Shown: positions 18,511-26,941, counted from the stretch's first letter. The stretch is 56,484 bases of DNA from Sunxiuqinia dokdonensis (GCF_001270965.1 NZ_LGIA01000164.1:1-56484); one strand, 5' to 3'. Notes: a model not told the origin generated them from the letters alone. A program made the numbers and translations.

Positions 18511-18763
18511 AATTACAAACTTTTTTTAGGAATCTCAACAGTTGCTTAAAATCAAAAAATGTACATTTTAGGAAAATGTAAAAATGGATAAAAAAACTAA
18601 ACCTACATTTCATGAAAAAGCACATGGTGATTAAAAAACTAAATGTATATTTTAGGAGAAAGTACATGGTGATTAAAAAACTAAATCTACACTTTAGGAA
18701 AATGTGAGTTTTGATTAAAAAATCAAATCTACATTTTAGGAATCTGTAAATTTTCTTAAAATC
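18511..18763. repeat. Array of six degenerate ~42-bp tandem repeats
   Basis: Six AT-rich units with the anchor TTTTAGGA (CATG in the second unit) at 18527, 18569, 18611, 18654, 18695 and 18737, a spacing of 41-43 bases. A typical unit is a run of A, then CTAAATCTACATTTTAGG, which holds an inverted CTAAA/TTTAG pair, then a variable part ending TGATT. The first and last units resemble each other most (TTTTAGGAATCT...CTTAAAATC). The array fills the region just upstream of the AraC-type gene. No protein frame explains it, and a 42-bp period equals four helical turns. The rest of 18484-18932 shows no gene. Confidence 0.85.
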
Positions 18764-18932
18764 TGGATGCGTTTATCCGGAGCACTTGAAACTTTTTCTG
18801 AATTTTGCATCGTGAGATGATAGCCGGATGATCGTTTGGATAACAGGAAGCGGTGTGGCTGCTCTGCCTATGTCCGTTCATGGGCCTGGAATCAGCATCC
18901 ATTCGGGACGAGATATGGCACCGGGTGCTGCA

Positions 18933-19388
18933 CTAGTTATCTTCCAATCGTTTAATCATTCTTTTCATTTCTGCTATTTCCCTTTCTTGAGCTTTAATAA
19001 TTTCTTCCGCTAATTGTTTTACTTCCGGATCTTTCAAGTCAGCTCTATTGCTTGTCAAAATGGCGATGGAGTGGTGTGGTATCATCGCTTTCATCCATTT
19101 GACGTCTTCAATCGGGAGTTGTTGCCGTACCAAAAATGTTGAAAAACCCATAAGCATAATACTTCCGACGACAATGGCCAGGTTCTTTTTCTTATTCTTA
19201 TACATGTTTTTCATAGACAAGAACATGATAATGGCCATGCCGCTTATTCCAATTAAGGTCATATACACCCGGGTCCAACTAAAGAAAATGTGGCTGAATT
19301 CATAAGTATTGAAATACATCGTTAGGTACATCGAAATTGCTGAACCGGTCAGCATCAGAATGAATTTCGTGTAATTTGAATTTTTCAT
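18933..19388 (-). CDS. DUF305 membrane protein
   Basis: 151 aa from the ATG at 19388; 13 further upstream codons lack similarity. Three hydrophobic spans occupy about residues 5-25, 35-55 and 65-85. They are followed by the DUF305 core MIPHHSIAILTSNRADLKDPEVKQLAEEI, then a charged helix ending KRMIKRLEDN. The MxxHH motif suggests metal binding, and DUF305 proteins are often found with copper or other metal handling genes, but no such genes are near here. It is probably an inner-membrane protein. It stands alone between the AraC-type regulator and the divergent 19666 gene. Confidence 0.8.
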   Translation of the reverse strand: MKNSNYTKFILMLTGSAISMYLTMYFNTYEFSHIFFSWTRVYMTLIGISGMAIIMFLSMKNMYKNKKKNLAIVVGSIMLMGFSTFLVRQQLPIEDVKWMKAMIPHHSIAILTSNRADLKDPEVKQLAEEIIKAQEREIAEMKRMIKRLEDN

Positions 19389-19613
19389 CTTGTTTTTATT
19401 TTGGTTCTGAAAATTCGAACGCGACACATTGGACGTGCTATTACTGGCGTCTGTGTGCTGATTCCTGTAACAAATGGATTCTTGATGAAGTTTAATGACT
19501 TGCTGATTGCAAAGGCGTTCGGGTTTGTTTTGGGCTCTTCGGTATTGTTGCGTGAGGTTTTGCTGCGCCAGGCGTGGCTGGCTAACGCATCACAAGCCAG
19601 AACTGTCCGCTGC

Positions 19614-19645
19614 TTGGTTTTATTTTTCCAAAATGCCTACCTTTC
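19614..19645 (+). promoter_or_regulatory. Putative promoter of the 19666 gene
   Basis: TTG at 19614-19616, a 21-base spacer and TACCTTTC at 19638-19645, one base off the TAnnTTTG consensus. It predicts a transcript start near 19651. That favours the ATG at 19666 over the in-frame ATG at 19633. Confidence 0.4.
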
Positions 19646-19665
19646 AGCCTCAAAATCCAACAAAA

Positions 19666-20037
19666 ATGAATCTACCCAATATTACCCACACCAATGTCGA
19701 TGTTTTCCTGAATCGCGAGGACATCATTCTCGATACGATTGCCCAAATCATGAAGGATTTTGGTTTGTTCGGCGTTGAAATTCACTTTTCGGGCCACATC
19801 GACGATGCTTACCATGAGCTGCACCAGCAGTTGGTCGGGCAGGTTGATTCGTTGTTGATTCACAATTCGGACCTGCTGATGTCGATTCTGTACCAGGTTG
19901 ACATTTCCGACCGCGATATTTCCTGCACACAGGCCGATTTTCCGCGCTATAATCAGGTAGAGGTGATTGCCCATCAGATTATCTTTCGCGACTTGAAAAA
20001 GGTCTTATTCCGGCGTTATTTCAGCGCTCAAGGATAG
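19666..20037 (+). CDS. Conserved-looking hypothetical protein next to the phosphate transporter
   Basis: 123 aa from the ATG at 19666; an in-frame ATG at 19633 is an alternative, but a promoter-like element overlaps it. There is no signal peptide or membrane span. The protein is acidic and helical, with VDVFLNREDIILDTIAQIMKDFGLFG and a C-terminal QVEVIAHQIIFRDLKKVLFRRYF. The composition is that of a small cytoplasmic soluble protein. I do not recognise a domain. It is convergent with the Pit transporter gene and shares a terminator with it, so nothing links the two beyond position. Confidence 0.65.
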   Translation: MNLPNITHTNVDVFLNREDIILDTIAQIMKDFGLFGVEIHFSGHIDDAYHELHQQLVGQVDSLLIHNSDLLMSILYQVDISDRDISCTQADFPRYNQVEVIAHQIIFRDLKKVLFRRYFSAQG

Positions 20038-20043
20038 GGACTA

Positions 20044-20069
20044 AAAAGCCGGACACTTGGCCCGGCTTT
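20044..20069. terminator. Bidirectional terminator between the 19666 gene and pit
   Basis: AAAAGCCGG, an 8-base loop, then CCGGCTTT, flanked by A-rich sequence on the left and T-rich on the right. It can serve both convergent genes. Confidence 0.75.
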
Positions 20070-20092
20070 CTGTATTTGTTGCTCGCTATTTT

Positions 20093-22330
20093 TTACTTTT
20101 TGCTCAACTCCACAAAATCGCGTTGCGACTTGATCAGGTTGATGGAATGCAGAATCAGGTTTTTGGTTTCCTTAATGACGTTGAAGTACAGCAAGGAATT
20201 TCGCGTACTCACATCTTTGGCCTTGATTCGTTTAATCTGTTTTTTCTCCAGTTGGGTCAGTTTGTCGGTCAGCGCTTCTTTCTGAGCCAACATTTCGTCG
20301 AACTTCTCGTATTGGTTTTCTTTCACCAAGTGAAGGGCCAGGTTGAAAAACTCATCCACATGGTTAATCAGGTCGGTCATTTCTTCCAACTGCACCTCAA
20401 TGAATGGTTTGTGGTTATTGTTCAGGTGCTTGTACAATGGTTCGATCAGGAATTTCAGCGAGTGCGAAACTTCACGCTGGTAATCTACAATTTGCACGTA
20501 GCAGTGGCCACTTTCCATCGATTCCTGTTGTAAGGTCTGGATGGTAGGGAACACCTTGTCTTTCGCCTTTTTCACCTTCTTCTGGAACTTTTTGATCAAC
20601 TCCATCGATTCTTTCAAATGTGCCCGGTCTTCTTTGATAAAGCTGTCAATACTCACCGAAAAAATCTGGTTGGCATTCATTACCGTGTTAAACACCTGCT
20701 TTTTGGTTTTTTCAATGATTTTATCCGACAGATCAACTTCTTCGGCTTCCTCTTCTTCGTTCTCTTGAGCCCGTTTTTTGAAAAGCAGATAGGTCCTGGC
20801 CACCATGACAATAGCCACAGCAACAAATACAAAAATCATAAATTGGCCGCTGATGGAAATAACCCAGGCAATGAAAGCAGCCACGCTGAAGGCAACCAGC
20901 GCCGTCATAAACCAGCCACCAATGACTGTGAAAACACCCGATATCCGGTACACGGCGCTTTCGCGATCCCAGGCCCGGTCGGCCAGTGAGGTTCCCATAG
21001 CCACCATAAAGGTCACGTAGGTGGTGGAGAGCGGTAGCTTGTAAGAGGTTCCAATTGAAATGAGAATACCTGCAACCACCAAATTCACCGAAGCTCTGAT
21101 TTTATCGAAAGCCGGGCGATCTTTGTCGCTAAATTGCTCTTCTTTATTGGGTTCAAAGCGTTTGTCGAGGCTGTTGATGACGACTGCAGGAAGAACTTTT
21201 CGCAAACCTTTATTCACCGAGATGGTGGTACGCACCATTGAGCGTGAAAACACAGAAGAGGCAAAGCGTTCTTCACCTTCGCTTTGGCGCGAAAGATCGA
21301 CCGAGGTAGCCACCACCGATTGCGCTTTGCGGGAGGTGATTAAGGTGATGATCATGATAAATCCAGCAATGGCCAACATATAAGTTGGTGTGGCAACGGG
21401 GCCGGTCAACATGCCCATTTCAAAGGTTTCGGGCGAGGTGGCTCCGGCAGCAACCCAGGCTTTAAATGAAGAAAATCCGGCCAGCGGAACGCCGATAAAG
21501 TTCACCAGATCGTTTCCGGCAAAGGCCATGGCCAACCCAAAGGTTCCAACCAATACAATCATTTTGGGAATATCAATCTTGAAAACCCAGTACAACAATT
21601 GTAGAAGGATGGTCCAGCCAACAAAACTGATCAGAAGAATATTTGTCATGTTGACATTTAGGTATTCAACAGTGGCTTCCGACATAAAGGAAGCACCTTT
21701 GGCCCCTTTAATGATCATGAAATAAGTCATGGCTGCGATGGCTATACCGCCAAATATCGAACCGAAATACTTGAGCGTCCGGTTCGTTTTGAAGGAGAAA
21801 ATGACACGGGCAATGTATTGAACCAAAGCTCCGACAACAAAAGCCACAATCACCGAAAGCAGGATGCCGGTGATAATAGCCAGGGCCTTTTCGGAGTTAA
21901 TGTACCGGTGGAGTTCGGCAATCGACTGTCCTGCCTGACTGATTTTAACGATGGAAACAGCCACCGCTGCGCCCAGCAACTCGAATACAATGGAGACTGT
22001 TGTTGAGGTAGGCAAGCCGAAGGTGTTAAATAAATCGAGCAGAATAATGTCGGTAATCATTACCGCCATAAAAATGACCATGATCTCCGTAAAGAAGAAC
22101 ATGTCGGGATGAAAAATTCCCTTTCGTGCCACTTCCATCATGCCACTGGAAAAAGTAGCACCCACTAAAACTCCTAAACTAGCAACGGTGAAAATGATCC
22201 ATTTTGGTGCGGCTTTCGAGCCGATGGCCGAGTTGAGGAAGTTAACAGCATCGTTGCTTACCCCAACTACTAAATCGGAGATGGCCAGTGCAAAAAGCAC
22301 CACAACAAGAATAAGATAAAATTGTTCCAT
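20093..22330 (-). CDS. Pit-family inorganic phosphate transporter with PhoU-like tail
   Basis: 745-aa inner-membrane protein. The N-terminal ~510 residues contain about ten membrane spans and the two PiT signatures, VVGVSNDAVNFLNSAIGS near residue 22 and AFAGNDLVNFIGVPLAG near 270, with GLPTSTTVSIVFELLGAAVAV after the first. A cytoplasmic C-terminal extension (about 530-745) is helical and PhoU-like, with many charged heptads, a layout common in Bacteroidota. It imports phosphate, probably driven by a cation gradient. It is divergent from a PhoR/PhoB-like pair at 22482, and the region between has a duplicated TAAGGTTAAC motif. Metal-phosphate specificity cannot be read from sequence. Confidence 0.92.
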   Translation of the reverse strand: MEQFYLILVVVLFALAISDLVVGVSNDAVNFLNSAIGSKAAPKWIIFTVASLGVLVGATFSSGMMEVARKGIFHPDMFFFTEIMVIFMAVMITDIILLDLFNTFGLPTSTTVSIVFELLGAAVAVSIVKISQAGQSIAELHRYINSEKALAIITGILLSVIVAFVVGALVQYIARVIFSFKTNRTLKYFGSIFGGIAIAAMTYFMIIKGAKGASFMSEATVEYLNVNMTNILLISFVGWTILLQLLYWVFKIDIPKMIVLVGTFGLAMAFAGNDLVNFIGVPLAGFSSFKAWVAAGATSPETFEMGMLTGPVATPTYMLAIAGFIMIITLITSRKAQSVVATSVDLSRQSEGEERFASSVFSRSMVRTTISVNKGLRKVLPAVVINSLDKRFEPNKEEQFSDKDRPAFDKIRASVNLVVAGILISIGTSYKLPLSTTYVTFMVAMGTSLADRAWDRESAVYRISGVFTVIGGWFMTALVAFSVAAFIAWVISISGQFMIFVFVAVAIVMVARTYLLFKKRAQENEEEEAEEVDLSDKIIEKTKKQVFNTVMNANQIFSVSIDSFIKEDRAHLKESMELIKKFQKKVKKAKDKVFPTIQTLQQESMESGHCYVQIVDYQREVSHSLKFLIEPLYKHLNNNHKPFIEVQLEEMTDLINHVDEFFNLALHLVKENQYEKFDEMLAQKEALTDKLTQLEKKQIKRIKAKDVSTRNSLLYFNVIKETKNLILHSINLIKSQRDFVELSKK

Positions 22331-22361
22331 TTTTTTGCTATAAGATTGACGGGGGCAAAAA

Positions 22362-22411
22362 TAAGGTTAACTAACTTTACACCGCCCCCGGTGCGTTAAA
22401 TTAAGGTTAAC
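22362..22411. promoter_or_regulatory. Duplicated TAAGGTTAAC motif in the pit/phoR-like divergent region
   Basis: The decamer TAAGGTTAAC occurs at 22362-22371 and 22402-22411, 40 bases apart, between the divergent phosphate transporter and sensor-kinase genes. A second TTAAC half-site overlaps the first copy (GTTAACTAAC). The placement suggests an operator, possibly for the adjacent OmpR-type regulator. This is an inference, since the sequence does not match the E. coli Pho box. Confidence 0.4.
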
Positions 22412-22481
22412 GAACCGTCAATTTACTATTAATGAGGGAACAAGCAAAATTTTATTCTAAATTCGTCGCAAACAAATTTTT

Positions 22482-23516
22482 ATGAAAACATATTCACCAC
22501 AAAAACTGGCTTTTTATCTCGGACTGTCCTTAACTTCTTTAACGATTCTGTTTGTGGTAGCCTTCTCATTACTAGATTTTTCGTTGTGGGTTTACCTGGC
22601 CTTAATCTTGTTTTATTTCGCCATCATCTATTCGCTTATCGTTTATATCATGCGCGAATATGTTGATCACAAGATTGAGCCCCTTTATAAAATTATCCGC
22701 AAAATACCGGTCGAAGGGAAGAAACTGAAAAAGCGTGGTGATCAGGTTGACCTGGTTTCTACCGCCCGGCAGGAGGTGGAGGAGTGGGCCAAAAATCAAA
22801 CCCAGGAAATTACACGCCTGAAAGATCTGGAACGATACCGGAAAGATTTTGTAGGCAATGTTTCGCACGAACTGAAAACACCAATTTTCAATATCCAAGG
22901 CTATATTTTAACCTTGCTTGAAGGTGGAATTGACGATCCGAAAGTGAATAAGCTGTACCTGAAACGGACGGAGAAAAGTATTGACCGGATGATTTCAATA
23001 GTGGAAGATTTGGAGTCTATTACCAAGTTGGAGTCTGGCGAACTAAAGCTGAAATACGAAACCTTCGACTTGGTGAAGCTGGTGGATGATGTGATTGAAA
23101 TGGAACACATGATGGCGGGCGAGCGCAAAATTCAGCTGTTGTTCGATCGGCCGGAAAAGCCGGTGAAGGTGCATGCCGATAAGAAGCGTATTATGGAAGT
23201 GATGACCAACCTGGTGGTGAACGGAATAAAGTACGGCAATCGGAAAGGCTATGTGAAAATCTCGTTTTACGACCTGAAACACAACCTGATGATTGAAGTA
23301 GCCGACAACGGTCTGGGAATCGACAGCAAGCATCTGCCCCGTATTTTCGAGCGATTCTACCGGGCCGATAAATCGCGGTCGCGCGAGCAGGGAGGAACCG
23401 GCCTGGGGCTTTCCATCGTGAAGCACATCATCGAAGCTCACGAACAAACCATCAATGTTAAGTCTGCGGTTGATGAGGGAACAACTTTCACCTTCACCCT
23501 TGAAAAAGCCAAATGA
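22482..23516 (+). CDS. PhoR-like sensor histidine kinase
   Basis: 344-aa membrane kinase with two spans at about 14-32 and 36-56 and almost no periplasmic loop. A HAMP/linker-like segment follows, then the phospho-His box FVGNVSHELKTP (His129). The ATPase domain shows N, G1 and G2 boxes (VVNGIKYGN, VADNGLGID, REQGGTGLGLSIVKHI). The lack of a sensing domain and the pairing with an OmpR-type regulator match PhoR of Gram-negative bacteria, and the phosphate transporter next door supports that. The assignment to phosphate control is inferred from context. The regulator gene begins 95 bases downstream. Confidence 0.85.
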   Translation: MKTYSPQKLAFYLGLSLTSLTILFVVAFSLLDFSLWVYLALILFYFAIIYSLIVYIMREYVDHKIEPLYKIIRKIPVEGKKLKKRGDQVDLVSTARQEVEEWAKNQTQEITRLKDLERYRKDFVGNVSHELKTPIFNIQGYILTLLEGGIDDPKVNKLYLKRTEKSIDRMISIVEDLESITKLESGELKLKYETFDLVKLVDDVIEMEHMMAGERKIQLLFDRPEKPVKVHADKKRIMEVMTNLVVNGIKYGNRKGYVKISFYDLKHNLMIEVADNGLGIDSKHLPRIFERFYRADKSRSREQGGTGLGLSIVKHIIEAHEQTINVKSAVDEGTTFTFTLEKAK

Positions 23517-23611
23517 AAGTCGTAATTTTCGTAGGTTTTCAAGTTTAAACGATCATTTACATTCAAATTCACGCAGTGCTTCTGCCTTTGCAGTGGTTAA
23601 TCTATTCAACT

Positions 23612-24313
23612 ATGAGTGATACAAAATACAAGATCTTGCTGGTCGATGACGAAGTCGACATTTTGGAGTTCATCAGTTACAACCTCGAAAAAGAAGGTTA
23701 CAAAGTTTACACGGCTCAGAATGGTGTGGAGGCCATTAAGTTGGCTGAGAAAAAGACACCCGATTTGATCATCCTCGATGTGATGATGCCCGAAATGGAC
23801 GGCATTGCAGCCTGCGAAGAAATCCGGAAAATTTCATCGCTTCAGAATGTGGTCATTGCCTTTTTAACGGCTCGTGGCGAAGATTATTCGCAAATTGCCG
23901 GCTTCGAAGCCGGGGCCGACGATTACATCACCAAGCCCATTCGACCGAAAGTGTTGGTGAGCCGTGTCAAGGCCTTGCTGAAACGTACCGGAGGCGGCAT
24001 TGTCACCGAACAAGCCGTTGAAAATTCAACAACCATTACGATTGGTAATTTGGTGATTGACAAGGAGCGCTACCTGATTAATTCGGAAGGCGTGGAAATG
24101 ATCCTTCCGCGGAAAGAGTTTGAGCTGCTTTCGTTGCTGGTTTCCAAGCCGGGCAAAGTTTTTACCAGAGAAGAAATTTACTACTCGGTTTGGGGTGATA
24201 ATGTGGTAGTTGGCGACCGTACCATTGATGTTCACATTCGGAAACTTCGTGAGAAAATTGGTAACGATCACATCAAAACCCTCAAGGGAATTGGCTATAA
24301 GTTCGTAGAATAG
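23612..24313 (+). CDS. OmpR/PhoB-type response regulator
   Basis: 233 aa from the ATG at 23612; the frame extends 12 codons up without receiver similarity. The receiver domain has LLVDDEVDILEF, Asp56 in LIILDVMMPEMDG and Lys in DDYITKPIRP. The winged-helix domain (about 135-233) ends with VWGDNVVVGDRTIDVHIRKLREKIG and GIGYKFVE, the usual OmpR/PhoB recognition helix and wing. It is downstream of its cognate kinase and ends with a strong terminator. A role in phosphate starvation is likely from the neighbouring Pit gene. Confidence 0.92.
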   Translation: MSDTKYKILLVDDEVDILEFISYNLEKEGYKVYTAQNGVEAIKLAEKKTPDLIILDVMMPEMDGIAACEEIRKISSLQNVVIAFLTARGEDYSQIAGFEAGADDYITKPIRPKVLVSRVKALLKRTGGGIVTEQAVENSTTITIGNLVIDKERYLINSEGVEMILPRKEFELLSLLVSKPGKVFTREEIYYSVWGDNVVVGDRTIDVHIRKLREKIGNDHIKTLKGIGYKFVE

Positions 24314-24319
24314 TCGCTT

Positions 24320-24346
24320 AATCCCTTATAAACTAAGGGATTTTTT
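24320..24346 (+). terminator. Rho-independent terminator after the PhoB-like gene
   Basis: AATCCCTTA, short loop, TAAGGGATT, then a run of T, seven bases after the regulator stop. Confidence 0.85.
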
Positions 24347-24357
24347 ATTTCTTTCCT

Positions 24358-24365
24358 TACCTTTG
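24358..24365 (+). promoter_or_regulatory. -7 box upstream of the SPOR lipoprotein
   Basis: TACCTTTG matches the TAnnTTTG consensus and lies 19 bases before the chosen ATG, directly after the upstream terminator. No TTG -33 element is seen. Confidence 0.45.
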
Positions 24366-24383
24366 GAAAAAAGCACTTTGGAA

Positions 24384-24797
24384 ATGAAATCAAGAAATTT
24401 ATTGGTATTGGTTATTTTACTTGCTTTGGTAGCTTGTAAATCCAACGAGAAGGAAGAAGATCTTCAGGTTGAAGTTGCCCCTCAGGATACCGTTCAAATT
24501 GTTGAAGCGCCTGAGCCTGAACCCGAACCAGTTGTTGAGGTTGATATGGGCGTTAACCTGGAAGACAAATACTTTCTGATTGCCGACACATACACCGTCA
24601 AGGCTTTTGCCGAAAGCTGGAATAAAAAATATCAGCAGAGAGGTTTCAAATCGGCTGTCATTATGCGGAATGAAGATGGTTATTACCGCTTGGCCTTGCA
24701 GTCGTTCAACGACTTCGATTTGGCAAAGAATGCCCTGGAAGTGCTTCGGCAGGAAGAGGAGCTGAACGACGCCTGGATTATGATCATAGATAAATAA
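24384..24797 (+). CDS. SPOR-domain lipoprotein
   Basis: 137 aa from the ATG at 24384. The upstream in-frame start is a TTG inside the -7 box. A lipoprotein signal ends in LALVAC. A proline/glutamate linker (EAPEPEPEPVVEV) follows, and the C-terminal ~75 residues are a SPOR domain (DKYFLIADTYTVKAFAESW ... LALQSFNDFDLAKNAL). SPOR domains bind denuded peptidoglycan at division sites, so it probably sits in the envelope and binds the wall. The 3' end overlaps that of the PAP2-like gene on the opposite strand by 14 bases. Confidence 0.8.
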   Translation: MKSRNLLVLVILLALVACKSNEKEEDLQVEVAPQDTVQIVEAPEPEPEPVVEVDMGVNLEDKYFLIADTYTVKAFAESWNKKYQQRGFKSAVIMRNEDGYYRLALQSFNDFDLAKNALEVLRQEEELNDAWIMIIDK

Positions 24798-25395
24798 TGA
24801 CCAGGTAGTTGACGGCAAAACCCAGAAAAAATCCGGCATAAATTTGTACCGGAGTGTGTTTCTCCAAGATTAAACGTGAAGTTCCTACAGCGCCTGCCAC
24901 AGCAATTAGGCCGGTTAAAAGCAGGGAACTGTTCAGCCCCAAACGAAATGACAATGCCAATATCGCCCCGATCAATCCGCCAATTCCAGCCATGTGGTTG
25001 CTGATTTTCCACTTCATCGAAATCAACAGTAACAGAATGATGATGAGGATGGTGGATAGCAGAAAAATCCGGTAGATTGGATAAACCTGTAGCCGGCCGA
25101 GATAAAAATAGCCCAGGTAAAAATAAATCGCTGTAAAAAGCAACGGAATCACCCGGTCGGTGCTCTTGTCCATTTTCATATTGAAATGCTTGTTGAACGA
25201 AAGCAGTCCGAGGCTTAGCAAAGGCATCAGGAACGTACTCATAAACACAATCAGCAAGAGAAGTTTTTTGGCATCGAAGGTGATCATGGAAAAGTAAAAG
25301 CCGGAATTCATCAGCAACAAGAACCCATAGGTCGGAATCAGTAGCGGATGAAATATAATTGAACATGTTTGGGCAATACTTTGCTTGATATTCAT
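24784..25395 (-). CDS. PAP2-like integral membrane protein
   Basis: 203 aa with five or six membrane spans. It retains pieces of the phosphatidic-acid phosphatase (PAP2) motifs in order: K-x6-R in KMDKSTDRV, a His in ISNHMAG where PSGH is expected, and SR-x5-H in SRLILEKHTP. The Asp that normally follows the last His is Gln (HTPVQ) and the Pro after the first Arg is Val, so catalytic power is uncertain. Undecaprenyl-pyrophosphate recycling or lipid phosphate removal would be the family role. The 5' end is 10 bases downstream of rpoN on the same strand, so they may be co-transcribed. Confidence 0.7.
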   Translation of the reverse strand: MNIKQSIAQTCSIIFHPLLIPTYGFLLLMNSGFYFSMITFDAKKLLLLIVFMSTFLMPLLSLGLLSFNKHFNMKMDKSTDRVIPLLFTAIYFYLGYFYLGRLQVYPIYRIFLLSTILIIILLLLISMKWKISNHMAGIGGLIGAILALSFRLGLNSSLLLTGLIAVAGAVGTSRLILEKHTPVQIYAGFFLGFAVNYLVIIYL

Positions 25396-25404
25396 GCGTT
25401 GCTT

Positions 25405-26850
25405 TTAGAGTTCTTTGCGTAAACGTGCCACCGGAATACCCAGCTGCTCGCGGTATTTGGCAACCGTTCGCCGGGCAATGGGGTACGATTTTTCTTTCAG
25501 AATTTTAGCCAGCCGGTCATCGGTCAGCGGTTTGCGTTTATCTTCATTCCCAATACATTCTTCCAGTATCTTTTTTATTTCCCGTGTCGAAACTTCTTCG
25601 CCGGTATCTTTCTGCATCCCCTCCGAAAAGAAATATTTCAGTGGATAAATGCCAAAATGGGTTTGAATGTATTTACTGTTCGAAACCCGCGAAATGGTTG
25701 AAATATCCAGCCCGGTGCGGTCGGCAATGTCCTTCAGAATCATTGGGCGGAGTTTGGTTTCGTCGCCTTCCTTGAAATATTCTTTCTGAAATTCAATAAT
25801 TTCCGACATGGTAACCAGCAAGGTTTGCTGCCGTTGCTTTATGGCATCAATAAACCACTTGGCCGAATCCAGCTTCTGTTTGACAAACTGAACCGCTTCT
25901 TTTTGATTTTTGGTGGCATTTTTCCGATTGCTGGTGTAGCCTTTCAGCATGTCCATGTAGGAATTATTCATGCGTAAATCCGGCACATTGCGCTGGTTCA
26001 GCGACAAGATCAACTCGCCATCAATGTTGTCCAAAGTAAAGTCAGGTACAATCACCTGGTTCGAGCTATTTTGCGGGTTGTTGACCGAACCGCCCGGTTT
26101 GGGGTTGAGTTTCAGAATTTCGTTGAAAGCCTCTTTCAGCTGGTCTTCTGTAATTTCAAATTTATGGAGAATTTTATCGTAGTGCTTTTTGGTGAATTCA
26201 TCGAAGCTTTGCTGTAGGATTTTTGATGCCAGCAAAGTGGCATCTGTCCCTTTTTTACGTTGAATTTGAAGCAACAAACATTCCTGCAGCGAACGGGCTC
26301 CAATACCAGCCGGATCAAACTCCTGAATGACCTCGAGAATTTCTTCCAGCTCCTGTTCGGTTACATTCATGTTCAGGGTGAAAGCCAAATCGTCGCTGAT
26401 GGACAGTAAATCGCGGCGCAGGTAGCCATCCTCGTCAATGTTTCCGATGATGTATTCGGCCAGCAATTTTTGCTGATCATTCAGATCGGTCAGTCCCAAT
26501 TGCTCGGTCAGCGACTCGTAAAAGCTTATTCCCGAGCTGTAGGGCATATCGACTTGCTTATCGTCTTTCGAGTAATTGTTGGCGTTTAGCTTATAGGTCG
26601 GAATTTCGTCATCATCCATGTAATCTTCCAGCGAGAACTCGTCACTTTCGCTTTCACTGTTCTCGCTCTCATCACTTTGATCAACGGGTTCATCATCGAT
26701 CATTTCAAGAACCGGATTTTCTTCCAGCTCTTTCTTGATTCGTTGTTCGAGCTGCATAGTAGGAATCTCCAGAAGCTTGATCACCTGAATTTGCTGAGGC
26801 GACAGTTTCTGTAGCAGTTTTTGTTGTAAACTTAAGCGTTGAGATGGCAT
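25405..26850 (-). CDS. rpoN: RNA polymerase sigma-54 factor
   Basis: Alternative sigma factor that needs AAA+ activators to open promoters of the -24/-12 type. 481 aa, full length. The N-terminal region I is glutamine- and leucine-rich (QRLSLQQKLLQKLSPQQIQVIKLLEIPTMQ as separate short runs), followed by an acidic region II. The core-binding domain includes YIIGNIDEDGYL, and the C-terminal RpoN box is ARRTVAKYREQLGIP. The ATG at 26850 is the standard start. A TAACTTTG -7 box is 17 bases upstream. The PAP2-like gene lies just downstream. Confidence 0.96.
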   Translation of the reverse strand: MPSQRLSLQQKLLQKLSPQQIQVIKLLEIPTMQLEQRIKKELEENPVLEMIDDEPVDQSDESENSESESDEFSLEDYMDDDEIPTYKLNANNYSKDDKQVDMPYSSGISFYESLTEQLGLTDLNDQQKLLAEYIIGNIDEDGYLRRDLLSISDDLAFTLNMNVTEQELEEILEVIQEFDPAGIGARSLQECLLLQIQRKKGTDATLLASKILQQSFDEFTKKHYDKILHKFEITEDQLKEAFNEILKLNPKPGGSVNNPQNSSNQVIVPDFTLDNIDGELILSLNQRNVPDLRMNNSYMDMLKGYTSNRKNATKNQKEAVQFVKQKLDSAKWFIDAIKQRQQTLLVTMSEIIEFQKEYFKEGDETKLRPMILKDIADRTGLDISTISRVSNSKYIQTHFGIYPLKYFFSEGMQKDTGEEVSTREIKKILEECIGNEDKRKPLTDDRLAKILKEKSYPIARRTVAKYREQLGIPVARLRKEL

Positions 26851-26866
26851 ACTATTCTAATTTCTC

Positions 26867-26874
26867 CAAAGTTA
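26867..26874 (-). promoter_or_regulatory. -7 box upstream of rpoN
   Basis: On the minus strand this reads TAACTTTG, matching TAnnTTTG. A TTTG lies 16 bases further upstream, slightly short for the usual spacing. Confidence 0.45.
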
Positions 26875-26914
26875 ACTTTTCTCGAAATAACAAATATAAG
26901 CTTTGTTATCAAAA

Positions 26915-26941
26915 AGAGGTTGGCTTTTTAAGCCAACCTCT
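26915..26941 (-). terminator. Terminator after asnS
   Basis: Perfect 11-12-bp stem (AGAGGTTGGCT and its complement) with a tiny loop, 34 bases beyond the asnS stop, with A/T-rich flanks on both sides. Confidence 0.75.

Noticed and set aside
18416-18667. 83-aa minus-strand ORF of Phe/Lys-rich repeats
   Set aside because: It is a by-product of the 42-bp array, which is a multiple of three. It also overlaps the real AraC-type gene in another frame.
18511-18763. CRISPR-like array
   Set aside because: The units are degenerate along their whole length and contiguous, with no conserved repeat/unique spacer alternation, and no cas gene is in the window.
18828-19013. 61-aa plus-strand ORF upstream of and into the DUF305 gene
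   Set aside because: Its second half is antisense to DUF305 and its first half has no similarity to anything I know.
20093-20740. Separate PhoU gene downstream of pit
   Set aside because: The PhoU-like segment is continuous with the transporter frame, with no stop or new start between them, so it is a domain and not a gene.
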